63,512 bases of DNA from Bacteroidota bacterium (GTDB taxonomy: Bacteria; Bacteroidota; Bacteroidia; Flavobacteriales; Weeksellaceae). The translations under genes and the position numbers were made by a program. The stretch lies in assembly GCA_023422635.1 (NCBI GenBank), contig JAFAGO010000044.1, forward strand, positions 1-63,512, written 5' to 3'. This document shows positions 6,965 to 15,819 of this stretch, piece after piece (the first letter of the stretch is position 1; each line of letters starts with the position of its first letter). The notes below the pieces were generated by a model. The model was not told where the DNA came from and did no database searches. It was given only the letters and a program-made list of their open reading frames with translations.

Positions 6965-9614
6965 CGCGGTTTTATTCATATTGGTAATTGTGTATTTGGG
7001 ATTTCTTTTTTTTATTGCGCATACAGCGGAAAAAAGAAGGGGCTTATTCTGGATGAACAATCCTTATGTCTATTCGCTTTCTCTTGCGGTTTATTGTACC
7101 GCTTGGACGTACTATGGAAGCATTGGTGTTGCGGCCAATTCTGGCTTAGAATATCTAGCGATTTATATTGGCCCAGTGATTATTATTCCTTCCTGGATTT
7201 ACATTAACAAAAAGATTATTCGAATTTCCCGAGTAAATAAAATTAGTTCAATTGCAGATTTTATTTCTTTACGATACGGGAACAGCCGTTCTTTGGGCGC
7301 TGTAGTTGCCATTTTGTGCATGATCGCAATTATTCCCTACATCGGTTTGCAAATTAAAGCGATCTCGGAAACATTTCATCTATTAACCAACACCATTGAG
7401 AATTCAAGTATATTTTTAGATACCGCCACGTATGCAGTTTTAATTATTGCATTATTTTCTTCATATTACGGAACGCGTTATGTTGATGCATCCGAAAAAA
7501 GATTAGGCATTATTTCAGCAGTTGCCGTTGAAAGCTTTTTAAAACTCGTTTTCTTCATCGTTCTAGGAATATTTGTCGTTTATGGTGTTTTTAATGGATT
7601 TGATGATATATACGAAAAAGCATCATTACTTCCCGATTTTAGCCAGAAAAATACTTTTAAAGGAATTGAAGGCAGCGCAAATTGGTTTTTACTTTCCATG
7701 CTTTCCATGACGGCGATTTTTCTTCTACCAAGACAATTTCATTCTGCAATTATTGAAAATAGAAAAGAAAAACACATTCACACCGCAATTTGGGTATTTC
7801 CACTCTATATGCTGTTGATGAACATTTTTGTATTCCCGATTGCTTGGGGCGGAAAAGTGCTATTCGCTGGAGAACACGTAAATCCAGAATTTTTCTCCAT
7901 TTTAATTCCTCAAAAATTCGGAAACGCAGTGATTTCGACAATGGTATTTTTCGGCGGTTTAAGCGCTTGCATTTCGATGATCATTATTTCCAGCATATCC
8001 CTTTCAGTAATGCTTTCAAACAATATTATGATTCCGTACGGTTGGCTGGATCGTTTTAAAATTAAAAATGAAAACGACAACACCAAAACCATTGTGAACA
8101 TTCGGAAGTTCGGAATTTTCATCTTAATTATTGCGGGATTTATTTTTTATAAATACATCCTCAACTCATCTTCCCTATTCCAAATCGGAATGATTTCCTT
8201 TGTGCTTATTGCCCAATTAGCACCTTCTTTTTTTGGTGCAATTTTTTGGAGAAGAGGAACGTATTCGGGCGCTATTAGCGGTATAATTGTCGGCGTTTTT
8301 ATTTGTTACCTCAATTTGGTTTTGCCCAATTATTTTCCACAAATCAACGATAGTTTTATTTTTAATTTTTTCAAAATTCCTTACCTTAGCTCGATTCCTA
8401 ATATTTTCTTTTGGAGCATCCTGGCAAATGTCGCACTCTATTGTATTGTTTCGGTAAGTATGATGGCGAATTATCGTGAAAGAAACTTTGCCGAAATATA
8501 TGTAGACATCGATGAGTACATTCAAAACCATGAAAACGCCTACATTTGGAAAGGAACGGCCAATATTTCAGATATTCAAAAAATTCTTGTTCGATTTTTA
8601 GGTGAAAGTAAAACCAAACAAGCACTAAAAATCTTCAATTTAAAATACAATATTTCGGATGAAACCAACACTGCAGATGCGCGTTTCATTAAATTTTCCG
8701 AGAATCTTTTAAGTGGAAGAATTGGCACAGCATCAGCAAAAATTCTTATTGAAGGTGTTACCAAAGAAGATAAAATTTCACTTCCTGAAGTTTTGAAAAT
8801 TTTGGAAGAATCTCGAGAAAACATTCTCCTCAACAAGCAACTCAAAGAGCAATCGCACCAACTTCTTCAACTGTCGGATAAGCTCAGAAATGCAAATGAA
8901 AATCTGATGTTTAAAGACAAACAAAAGGATGATTTTTTAGATTCGGTTGCTCATGAACTTCGTACGCCAATTACCGCAATACGTGCGACTTCCGAAATTC
9001 TTCTTGATGATGATGAAATGCCTTCTGAAATTAAAATTGAATTTCTTGAAAATATTATTTCCGAATCCGATCGTTTGGCAGAAATCATCAACGATATCTT
9101 GTATCTCGACAAACTAGAAGCGGGAACTTTGCCTTTGCAAATAAAAGAATATAATCTGCTTGAAACCTATCGCAAGGCCTCCAAACCACTTTATCATCTT
9201 TTTGAGCAGAGCAACCTTCACCATTCTGAAGTCAATTTGTTAAACCATTTTGAATTGGAATACGATGAATTTAAAATGATTCAGGTTTTTCAGAATATTT
9301 TGGGAAATGCTTTAAAATTCACCAACGAGGAAGGTGTTATTCAAACGAAATTCAAGGAAGATGATCGCCATGTCATCATTTCAATATTCAATACAGGTAA
9401 AAAAATTCCGGAGGAAGATTTAGAGTATATTTTTGATAAATTTTACCAAAGTCGAAATCAAAACATCCGCAAACCTTTAGGGAGCGGACTCGGTTTAGCA
9501 ATTTGCCGAAAAATCATCGAAGCCCATCACGGAAAAATTATAGCAAAAAATGAAGAATTAGGAGTTGTTTTCGAAATTCACCTTCAAAAAAAACAAAGAA
9601 AAACCACTCAATAA
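6957..9614 (+). CDS. Sodium:solute symporter-histidine kinase fusion (CbrA-like sensor)
   Basis: The ATG at 6957 gives 885 residues. The first ~500 form a multi-pass SSS-type module (12 or more helices, for example NPYVYSLSLAVYCTAWTYYGS and RYVDASEKRLGI). A linker and coiled coil follow (about 610-650), then a HisKA domain with phosphoacceptor His666 in VAHELRTP and a HATPase with the N box (NILGNALKFTNE) and GSGLGLAIC near residue 842. Proteins of this build, such as CbrA and CrbS, sense or couple to transport of small nutrients; CrbS controls acetyl-CoA synthetase. An in-frame start 30 bp upstream is possible, but ATG 6957 gives the usual overlap. The receiver gene lies 21 bp downstream. 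Confidence 0.92.
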   Translation: MSSAVLFILVIVYLGFLFFIAHTAEKRRGLFWMNNPYVYSLSLAVYCTAWTYYGSIGVAANSGLEYLAIYIGPVIIIPSWIYINKKIIRISRVNKISSIADFISLRYGNSRSLGAVVAILCMIAIIPYIGLQIKAISETFHLLTNTIENSSIFLDTATYAVLIIALFSSYYGTRYVDASEKRLGIISAVAVESFLKLVFFIVLGIFVVYGVFNGFDDIYEKASLLPDFSQKNTFKGIEGSANWFLLSMLSMTAIFLLPRQFHSAIIENRKEKHIHTAIWVFPLYMLLMNIFVFPIAWGGKVLFAGEHVNPEFFSILIPQKFGNAVISTMVFFGGLSACISMIIISSISLSVMLSNNIMIPYGWLDRFKIKNENDNTKTIVNIRKFGIFILIIAGFIFYKYILNSSSLFQIGMISFVLIAQLAPSFFGAIFWRRGTYSGAISGIIVGVFICYLNLVLPNYFPQINDSFIFNFFKIPYLSSIPNIFFWSILANVALYCIVSVSMMANYRERNFAEIYVDIDEYIQNHENAYIWKGTANISDIQKILVRFLGESKTKQALKIFNLKYNISDETNTADARFIKFSENLLSGRIGTASAKILIEGVTKEDKISLPEVLKILEESRENILLNKQLKEQSHQLLQLSDKLRNANENLMFKDKQKDDFLDSVAHELRTPITAIRATSEILLDDDEMPSEIKIEFLENIISESDRLAEIINDILYLDKLEAGTLPLQIKEYNLLETYRKASKPLYHLFEQSNLHHSEVNLLNHFELEYDEFKMIQVFQNILGNALKFTNEEGVIQTKFKEDDRHVIISIFNTGKKIPEEDLEYIFDKFYQSRNQNIRKPLGSGLGLAICRKIIEAHHGKIIAKNEELGVVFEIHLQKKQRKTTQ

Positions 9615-9635
9615 CGCAACACACCTTTTATAGTA

Positions 9636-10001
9636 ATGAAGAAAATAGTAATTGCAGACGACGAACATAAAATTGTGATGACCTTAGAATATGCCTTTCG
9701 AAAAGCGGGTTATGAGGTTTTTATTGCACGCGATGGTTCAGAAGTTTTGGAACTTTTAAAAGAAGAAATTCCCGACGTTATTCTGCTCGATATCATGATG
9801 CCGAACATCGACGGCTACACCACCTTGACAGAAATAAAAAAAGAAGAAAAATACAAAGACATAAAAGTAATTTTCTTATCAGCAAAAGCGGGTGAAAACG
9901 ACATTCAAAAAGGATTAAGTTTGGGCGCAGATGCCTACATCACGAAACCTTATTCAATTAAAAAACTCACCGAAAAAATTGAAGAATTACTGAATATTTA
10001 G
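9636..10001 (+). CDS. Receiver-only response regulator
   Basis: This 121-residue CheY-like protein has the acidic pair D8-D9, phosphoacceptor D52 in VILLDIMMP, the conserved Ser in FLSAKAG and the Lys in ITKPYS. No DNA-binding output domain follows. The gene is 21 bp behind the symporter-kinase, so the two form a two-component pair. The lack of an output domain differs from CbrB and CrbR. The signal must act through protein contact or pass to another regulator, and the zinc-ribbon/HTH protein of the same cluster is one candidate (inference). Confidence 0.93.
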   Translation: MKKIVIADDEHKIVMTLEYAFRKAGYEVFIARDGSEVLELLKEEIPDVILLDIMMPNIDGYTTLTEIKKEEKYKDIKVIFLSAKAGENDIQKGLSLGADAYITKPYSIKKLTEKIEELLNI

Positions 10002-10107
10002 GTAAAAAAAGCAATCATTTAAAAATAAAATCGATACATCCATAATTTTTGTAAATTTAGAGAACAACACGCATCAATAAAAACACATCCACCAAATCCC
10101 TACTATT

Positions 10108-11997
10108 ATGAATGATGAAGAACTGTTTGTAAACAGCATTGAAAACAAAGAAGCATTTTGGAAAGAACAAGCAGAAAATATTGCTTGGTACAAATTTCCA
10201 AAAACCATTTTATCGAACGACGAAAACAATTATCCGCAGTGGTTTGCTGATGGAGAATTAAATATCTGTTATTTGTGTGTTGATAAGCACATAGAAGATG
10301 GATTTGGCGATCAAATTGCCGTTATCTACGATTCTCCCGTAACCGAAACTGTTAAAAAATATACCTATAAAGAAGTTCAGAAAGAAGTTTCAAAACTTGC
10401 AGGCGGTTTGGTTAATCTTGGTTTAAAAAAAGGCGACACAGCGGTTATTTATATGCCCATGATTCCGCAAACGCTTTTCACGATGCTCGCATGTGCAAGA
10501 ATCGGTGTTATTCACAATGTTGTTTTTGGTGGATTTGCGCCGAACGAATTGGTGGTAAGAATTGACGATTGTAAACCAAAAGTCCTCATTACCGCAACCG
10601 CAGGCGTAGAAATCGCAAAGAGAATTCCCTATTTGCCCTTAGTAGAAAAAGCAATTGAACTCGCTCAAGATAAAGTGGAACATACCATCGTTTACAACCG
10701 ACAATTAATTGATAATCAACATGAATTCTTCCCCGAAACCATCGATTATTGCGAGTTAGTAGAAAAATCTGATCCTGTAGATTGCGTTTCTGTAAAATCC
10801 AATCATCCTCTTTATTTGCTGTACACCTCAGGAACTACCGGAAAACCAAAAGGAGTTACACGCGATACGGGCGGTTATGCCACTGCAATGAAGTTTTCAA
10901 TGAAATACCATTACGCGATTGAACCTGGCAAAACATTTTGGGCAGCTTCGGATTTTGGTTGGGCTGTGGGACACAGTTACATTGTATATGGACCAATGAT
11001 CAACAGAAATCCAACCATTATTTTCGAGGGCAAACCAATTATGACACCAGATGCAGGAACCTTTTGGCGCGTAATTGCAGATCATAAAGTTAACACAATG
11101 TTTACCGCGCCAACGGCGATGCGCGCAATTAAAAAAGAAGATCCTAACGGCGAACTGATCAAGAAGTACGATTTAAGCCATTTTAAAAAACAGTTTTTAG
11201 CGGGTGAACGTTGTGATGTTGCTACATTGGACTGGTTTACAAACCATGTTGGCGTTCCCGCGATCGACCATTGGTGGCAAACGGAATCTGGATCTCCAAT
11301 GCTCGGACTTCTTACCGCTTTTGATTATTCAATTAAACGCGCCTCTGCAGGAAAACCAATTCCAGGATACGACATTAAAATTTTTGATGAAAATGGGTAT
11401 GAACTCGATGAACATCACGAAGGATTTCTTGTAATCAAACTTCCGCTTGCTCCCGGTGCAATGCTCGGAATATGGAATGATTATGAACGATTCCATAAAT
11501 CTTATCTCTCTCAATTTGAGGGCTACTACTTTTCTGGAGATGGTGCTATTAAAGATGAAGACGGCTATATTTTCGTTACGGGCAGAGTTGATGATGTAAT
11601 CAACGTCGCGGGACACCGTCTATCCACCTCAGAAATGGAAGAAGTGGTATCTTCTCATCCCGACGTTGCGGAATGCGCCGTTGTTGGAATCGAAGATCAA
11701 TTAAAAGGTCAAATTCCATTTGCCAGTGTTGTGCTTAAAAGTGGCGTAACCACCACAGAAGAACTTATTGAAAAAGAAATCATTGCAAAAGTTCGTGAGA
11801 AGATTGGTGCTGTTGCTTCGTTAAAAAATGTGATGGTCGTGAAAAGACTTCCAAAAACCAGAAGCGGAAAAATTTTGCGTAAATTAATTCGCACCATGCT
11901 CGATGGTAAAGATTTTCAAATTCCATCAACCATTGATGATGAACAAATAATTTCAGAAATTCAAGAAAAAATTCACACTTATAAATCCAAAAATTAA
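10108..11997 (+). CDS. prpE: Propionyl-CoA synthetase-type AMP-forming ligase (PrpE family)
   Basis: This 629-aa AMP-forming acyl-CoA ligase carries the P-loop YTSGTTGKPKG, the A8 region TGRVDDVINVAGHR and the catalytic lysine in KTRSGKILR. Where acetyl-CoA synthetases have GEP it has GERCDVATLDW followed by IDHWWQTESG, the signature of the PrpE/ACSS3 branch that prefers propionate. It is a close neighbour of acs (39 bp) and follows the symporter-kinase pair, placing it in the same short-chain fatty acid cluster. Activity on acetate as a side substrate is possible. The exact substrate is inferred from the family. Confidence 0.85.
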   Translation: MNDEELFVNSIENKEAFWKEQAENIAWYKFPKTILSNDENNYPQWFADGELNICYLCVDKHIEDGFGDQIAVIYDSPVTETVKKYTYKEVQKEVSKLAGGLVNLGLKKGDTAVIYMPMIPQTLFTMLACARIGVIHNVVFGGFAPNELVVRIDDCKPKVLITATAGVEIAKRIPYLPLVEKAIELAQDKVEHTIVYNRQLIDNQHEFFPETIDYCELVEKSDPVDCVSVKSNHPLYLLYTSGTTGKPKGVTRDTGGYATAMKFSMKYHYAIEPGKTFWAASDFGWAVGHSYIVYGPMINRNPTIIFEGKPIMTPDAGTFWRVIADHKVNTMFTAPTAMRAIKKEDPNGELIKKYDLSHFKKQFLAGERCDVATLDWFTNHVGVPAIDHWWQTESGSPMLGLLTAFDYSIKRASAGKPIPGYDIKIFDENGYELDEHHEGFLVIKLPLAPGAMLGIWNDYERFHKSYLSQFEGYYFSGDGAIKDEDGYIFVTGRVDDVINVAGHRLSTSEMEEVVSSHPDVAECAVVGIEDQLKGQIPFASVVLKSGVTTTEELIEKEIIAKVREKIGAVASLKNVMVVKRLPKTRSGKILRKLIRTMLDGKDFQIPSTIDDEQIISEIQEKIHTYKSKN

Positions 11998-12036
11998 TTT
12001 AAATACTACATTTAACTGCACAAAATCAAAATTAAT

Positions 12037-13944
12037 ATGAGAAATTATTCCATTACCGATCTTCCGGATTACTTCAAACAATACAAAAAGTCTATTAAAA
12101 ACCCTAAAAAATTCTGGGATAAAATTGCCGATGAAAACTTTGTTTGGTATCAACGATGGACGAAAGTAGTCGAGTTTGATATGGAAGAAGCCAAGATTAA
12201 ATGGTTTAAAAATGCAAAATTAAATATCACCAAAAACTGTTTAGATCGACATCTTTCGGAACGTGGTGACAAAACAGCAATCATTTGGGAACCGAATGAT
12301 CCTCAAGAAGAAGCGCAATATATTTCTTATCGCGAACTCCACGAACGGGTGTGTAAAATGGCCAATGTCCTTACTGATTTAGGAATCAAAAAAGGCGATC
12401 GCGTTTGCATCTACCTTCCTATGATTCCTGAATTGGCCGTTGCCATGTTGGCTTGTGCGAAAATGGGAGCAGTTCATTCCGTAATTTTTGCAGGATTTTC
12501 CTCAACAGCAGTAGAATCAAGAGTAAATGATTGTGGAGCAAAAATTATCATTACTTCCGATGGTAGTTATCGCGGTAATAAAGCCATCGATTTGAAAGGA
12601 ATTATAGACGAAGCGGCTGAGAAATGCCCAACGATTGAAAAAATTCTGGTGGTAAAAAGAACCAATACCGAAGTTAAAATGAAGGAAGGTCGTGACGTTT
12701 TCTTAAGTGATTTATGGGAAAATGCATCATCGGATTTTGTAACAAAAATTATGGATGCTGAAGATCCTTTATTTATTCTTTATACTTCTGGTTCTACAGG
12801 AAAACCAAAAGGAATGTTGCACACCAATGCGGGTTATATGGTGTACACTGCCTATACCTTCAAAAATGTTTTTAACTATCAAGAAAATGATGTGTATTGG
12901 TGTACCGCTGATATTGGTTGGATTACCGGCCACTCCTATATTGTTTACGGTCCATTATTGAATGGAGCAACCACTGTTATTTTTGAGGGCGTTCCCACCT
13001 ATCCTCAACCAGATCGTTTTTGGGAAGTTATTGAGAAACATCGTGTAAATCAATTCTATACCGCACCTACCGCAATTCGATCGCTGGCCAAAGAAAGTTA
13101 CGAGTGGGTAGAAAAGCACGATTTATCTTCGTTAAAAGTAATTGGTTCCGTTGGCGAACCAATAAATGATGAAGCTTGGCATTGGTACAATGATCATGTT
13201 GGACAGAAGAAATGCCCTGTGGTAGATACTTGGTGGCAAACCGAAACAGGAGGAATTATGATTTCACCCGTACCGTTCGTTACTCCAACAAAACCAACGT
13301 ATGCAACTCTTCCACTTCCAGGAATACAACCAGTTTTAATGGATGATAAACGCAATGAAATTACTGGAAATCAAGTTGATGGAAATCTGTGTATTCGTTT
13401 CCCATGGCCAGGAATTGCCAGAACCATTTGGGGAGATCATCAACGTTACAAAGAAACGTATTTCACGGCTTTCCCAGGAAAATATTTCACGGGTGATGGT
13501 GCCTTAAGAGACGAAGTTGGCTACTACAGAATTACGGGTCGTGTAGATGATGTTATTATTGTTTCTGGACATAATTTGGGTACAGCGCCAATTGAAGACA
13601 GCATCAACTTACACCCAGCAGTTGCGGAATCCGCAATTGTTGGTTATCCGCATGACATTAAAGGAAATGCATTGTATGGTTATGTTATTTTGAAAGAAAC
13701 AGGAGAAGATCGTAACAAAGACAATCTGCGTAAAGAGATCAACCAATTGATTACCGAAACTATTGGACCGATTTCTAAATTAGATAAAATTCAATTTGTT
13801 TCCGGACTTCCCAAAACACGTTCTGGAAAAATTATGCGGAGAATTTTAAGAAAAATTGCTGAAGGAGATTTTAGTAATTTCGGTGACACTTCTACCCTTT
13901 TGAATCCTGAAATCGTAGATGAAATTAAAAACGAGAGAATTTAA
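12037..13944 (+). CDS. acs: acs, acetyl-CoA synthetase
   Basis: This 635-aa AMP-forming ligase turns acetate into acetyl-CoA. It has YTSGSTGKPKGMLH, the acetate-pocket region VGEPINDEAWHWY followed by VDTWWQTETGG (the Trp closes the small pocket), the A8 motif TGRVDDVIIVSGHN and the acetylatable lysine in LPKTRSGKIMRR. Length and motifs are canonical. It ends the cluster that begins with the porin at 3346. In organisms with CrbS-type sensors acs is the main target of the sensor, which agrees with the layout here. Confidence 0.95.
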   Translation: MRNYSITDLPDYFKQYKKSIKNPKKFWDKIADENFVWYQRWTKVVEFDMEEAKIKWFKNAKLNITKNCLDRHLSERGDKTAIIWEPNDPQEEAQYISYRELHERVCKMANVLTDLGIKKGDRVCIYLPMIPELAVAMLACAKMGAVHSVIFAGFSSTAVESRVNDCGAKIIITSDGSYRGNKAIDLKGIIDEAAEKCPTIEKILVVKRTNTEVKMKEGRDVFLSDLWENASSDFVTKIMDAEDPLFILYTSGSTGKPKGMLHTNAGYMVYTAYTFKNVFNYQENDVYWCTADIGWITGHSYIVYGPLLNGATTVIFEGVPTYPQPDRFWEVIEKHRVNQFYTAPTAIRSLAKESYEWVEKHDLSSLKVIGSVGEPINDEAWHWYNDHVGQKKCPVVDTWWQTETGGIMISPVPFVTPTKPTYATLPLPGIQPVLMDDKRNEITGNQVDGNLCIRFPWPGIARTIWGDHQRYKETYFTAFPGKYFTGDGALRDEVGYYRITGRVDDVIIVSGHNLGTAPIEDSINLHPAVAESAIVGYPHDIKGNALYGYVILKETGEDRNKDNLRKEINQLITETIGPISKLDKIQFVSGLPKTRSGKIMRRILRKIAEGDFSNFGDTSTLLNPEIVDEIKNERI

Positions 13945-14115
13945 AACTCATCTTATACAAAGAAGATTAGCGTAAAAAGTGAAATAATTTTCAAAGAATT
14001 TGCGGAAATTAAATTCATTTTTTATAAAATTTCCATATTAAGATAGGTATCTTTTTATTTATGGCAGAAATGCATTATTATTGATACAACTATAGAAATT
14101 TAAAAAAGAAAACTT

Positions 14116-14475
14116 ATGTCCAATACAGTAGCAGGTTATTTTAACAGACAAAATGACTATAAAAAAATTGAGAGTGATTTAGAAGGTGCTGGATTTTCCA
14201 GAACAGATTATACTGTTTTTTTAAATGAGGATTCCGACCGTTATTTAGTAAGTGTACTTGTTAAAGATGATGTTGAAATTGATAACGTAAAAGCAATTTT
14301 CAAAAATAATGGAGTAACAAATGATTATTTCTTCGAAGGACTATCAAAACCCGCTTACGAAGATTTGAAAAACCTTATTGAAGAACGAGCCAAAGCAGAA
14401 ATTGCAAATACTCCCGAACTCAATATTAAAACAACTTCAGATGGAATTGATTCTGAAGTAAATTTTGGAGAATAA
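14116..14475 (+). CDS. Small soluble protein resembling YflT-type general stress proteins
   Basis: This 119-residue hydrophilic protein has no signal peptide or membrane segment. The start (VAGYFNRQNDYKKIESDLEGAGF followed by FLNEDSDRYLVSVLV) has the form of the heat-induced/YflT and DUF1269-like fold, in which an N-terminal segment addresses a residue pair by a beta-alpha-beta unit. The C-terminal 30 residues are acidic and probably disordered. It stands alone with its own terminator at 14501-14530. Function unknown; the family assignment is tentative. Confidence 0.6.
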   Translation: MSNTVAGYFNRQNDYKKIESDLEGAGFSRTDYTVFLNEDSDRYLVSVLVKDDVEIDNVKAIFKNNGVTNDYFFEGLSKPAYEDLKNLIEERAKAEIANTPELNIKTTSDGIDSEVNFGE

Positions 14476-14500
14476 ACTCTGAACATCAAACACAACTTTA

Positions 14501-14530
14501 AACCAGTAGATTTTTTCTGCTGGTTTTTTT
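14501..14530 (+). terminator. Intrinsic terminator after the 14116-14475 gene
   Basis: AACCAGTAG (14501-14509) pairs with CTGCTGGTT (14517-14525, one wobble pair), followed by a T run. Confidence 0.85.
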
Positions 14531-14903
14531 CTTCTATTAATAAGAGAATAAAAAGACCTATTCCGAAAATTTCTTATCAAAGAAATATCTACAATAAGTT
14601 GATTGTATGTTATAGAACCTAAGTCTTCGTTTATGCTCAGACTGACACCGCACAAAATCAACATACTAACATTAGGATTATCATGCTGAGCATAGTCGAA
14701 GCATTTTTAAATAGAGTGATCATCAAAGAATTATAGACCAGTTATCACATAATAGGAAATTCATAAATAAAGTCAAAAAATAGCTTTAAATTATCTCCCA
14801 ATTTTTTGTCATAAAGAATTCTATAGTTAAAAAACCGCACTCAACATTTGTACAACTCACACTAAAATATTCAGAAAATAGATCGCACTCTCGGCACTTT
14901 TCA
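14531..14903. other. Non-coding stretch holding a REP-like inverted repeat
   Basis: There is no convincing gene in the 440 bp between the stress-type gene and pheA. Apart from the terminator, the REP-like repeat (14620-14705) and the pheA promoter it is AT-rich and featureless to me. Confidence 0.6.
14620..14705. repeat. REP-like imperfect inverted repeat (CTTCGnnTATGCTCAG)
   Basis: The left arm (about 14620-14648) contains CTTCGTTTATGCTCAGACTG. The reverse complement of the right arm (about 14674-14705) contains CTTCGACTATGCTCAGCATG. The shared blocks are CTTCG, TATGCTCAG and TGA. The motif resembles the GCTCAG...TGACA intergenic repeats scattered through many Bacteroidota chromosomes. A weaker relative lies near 56263-56298. 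Confidence 0.6.
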
Positions 14904-14911
14904 TATTTTTG
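14904..14911 (+). promoter_or_regulatory. TAnnTTTG promoter element of pheA
   Basis: TATTTTTG ends 4 bp before the pheA ATG, predicting a leaderless or nearly leaderless mRNA. Confidence 0.6.
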
Positions 14912-14915
14912 CTGA

Positions 14916-15752
14916 ATGAAAATTGCATTTCTTGGGCCAGAAGCCAGTTTCACTCAACATACCGCACTTCACGTTTTTCCAAATGAAGAACTTGTACCGC
15001 AATCCAGCATTTTGGATTGTTTTAAAGCCGTTATGAACGGTGAGGTCGACAAAGCGGTTGTTCCTTTAGAAAATTCCATTGAAGGAACGGTCTCTATGAC
15101 GTTGGATTATTTGTACGATTTTGAAGTAAAAATTGAAGCAGAAGTCGTTTTACCCATTGCTCACCAATTGATGATTCATCCGCAAAATTCCACTTTTACA
15201 AAAGTATATTCACATCCTCAAGCGCTTGCTCAATGTTTTCATTTTTTGGATCAGCATTATAAAGAAGTGGAAAAGAAAGAATTTGCATCCACTGCGGCGG
15301 CAGCCAAAAGAGTATCTGAAAATCCAAATGAACCTTATGCCGCAATTGCCAACATTTTTGCTGCAAAATTGTACGGATTAAAAATTATCGATAAAAACAT
15401 TCAGGATTTCGATCAAAATAAAACAAAATTCATTGTGATTTCTCGAAATGGCGTTTCAATTGATGCTCCACTTCCGTACAAATCCGAGAAAACTTCTTTA
15501 CTCATCACTCTTCCTCAGGATCATCCAGGAGGTTTACATCAAGTTTTATCTGTTTTTGCATGGCGAAAAATGAACCTTTCGAAAATTGAAAGTCGAACCT
15601 TAAAAACCAATTTAGGCCATTATTTCTTTTTCATTAATGTTGCCAATCGTTGGGATCCCGTATTATCTAAATTTGCTATTGAAGAACTCGAAGCGTTAGG
15701 TTCTCATGTAAAATTTTTGGGGCATTATAACGAATATGTACTGGAAGAATAA
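14916..15752 (+). CDS. pheA: pheA, prephenate dehydratase (monofunctional, with ACT domain)
   Basis: This 278-aa enzyme turns prephenate into phenylpyruvate for phenylalanine synthesis. The dehydratase domain has FLGPEASFT at the start, PLENSIEG (50-57) and the catalytic TKF motif (170-172). The ACT regulatory domain (about 193-272) has GGLHQVL and the ESRT variant of the phenylalanine-binding ESRP motif at 225-228. There is no chorismate mutase domain, unlike enterobacterial PheA. It is transcribed alone and closed by a hairpin at 15752-15780. Confidence 0.95.
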   Translation: MKIAFLGPEASFTQHTALHVFPNEELVPQSSILDCFKAVMNGEVDKAVVPLENSIEGTVSMTLDYLYDFEVKIEAEVVLPIAHQLMIHPQNSTFTKVYSHPQALAQCFHFLDQHYKEVEKKEFASTAAAAKRVSENPNEPYAAIANIFAAKLYGLKIIDKNIQDFDQNKTKFIVISRNGVSIDAPLPYKSEKTSLLITLPQDHPGGLHQVLSVFAWRKMNLSKIESRTLKTNLGHYFFFINVANRWDPVLSKFAIEELEALGSHVKFLGHYNEYVLEE

Positions 15753-15780
15753 ATCGTGGCAGTTTAACTACCACGATTTT
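15752..15780. terminator. Bidirectional terminator between pheA and kbl
   Basis: AATCGTGG (15752-15759) pairs with CCACGATT (15771-15778), with T/A-rich flanks on both sides. It separates two convergent genes. Confidence 0.8.
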
Positions 15781-15819
15781 AAATATCATATTTAACGGAA
15801 AAAATTGCTTTTTTCTTTT

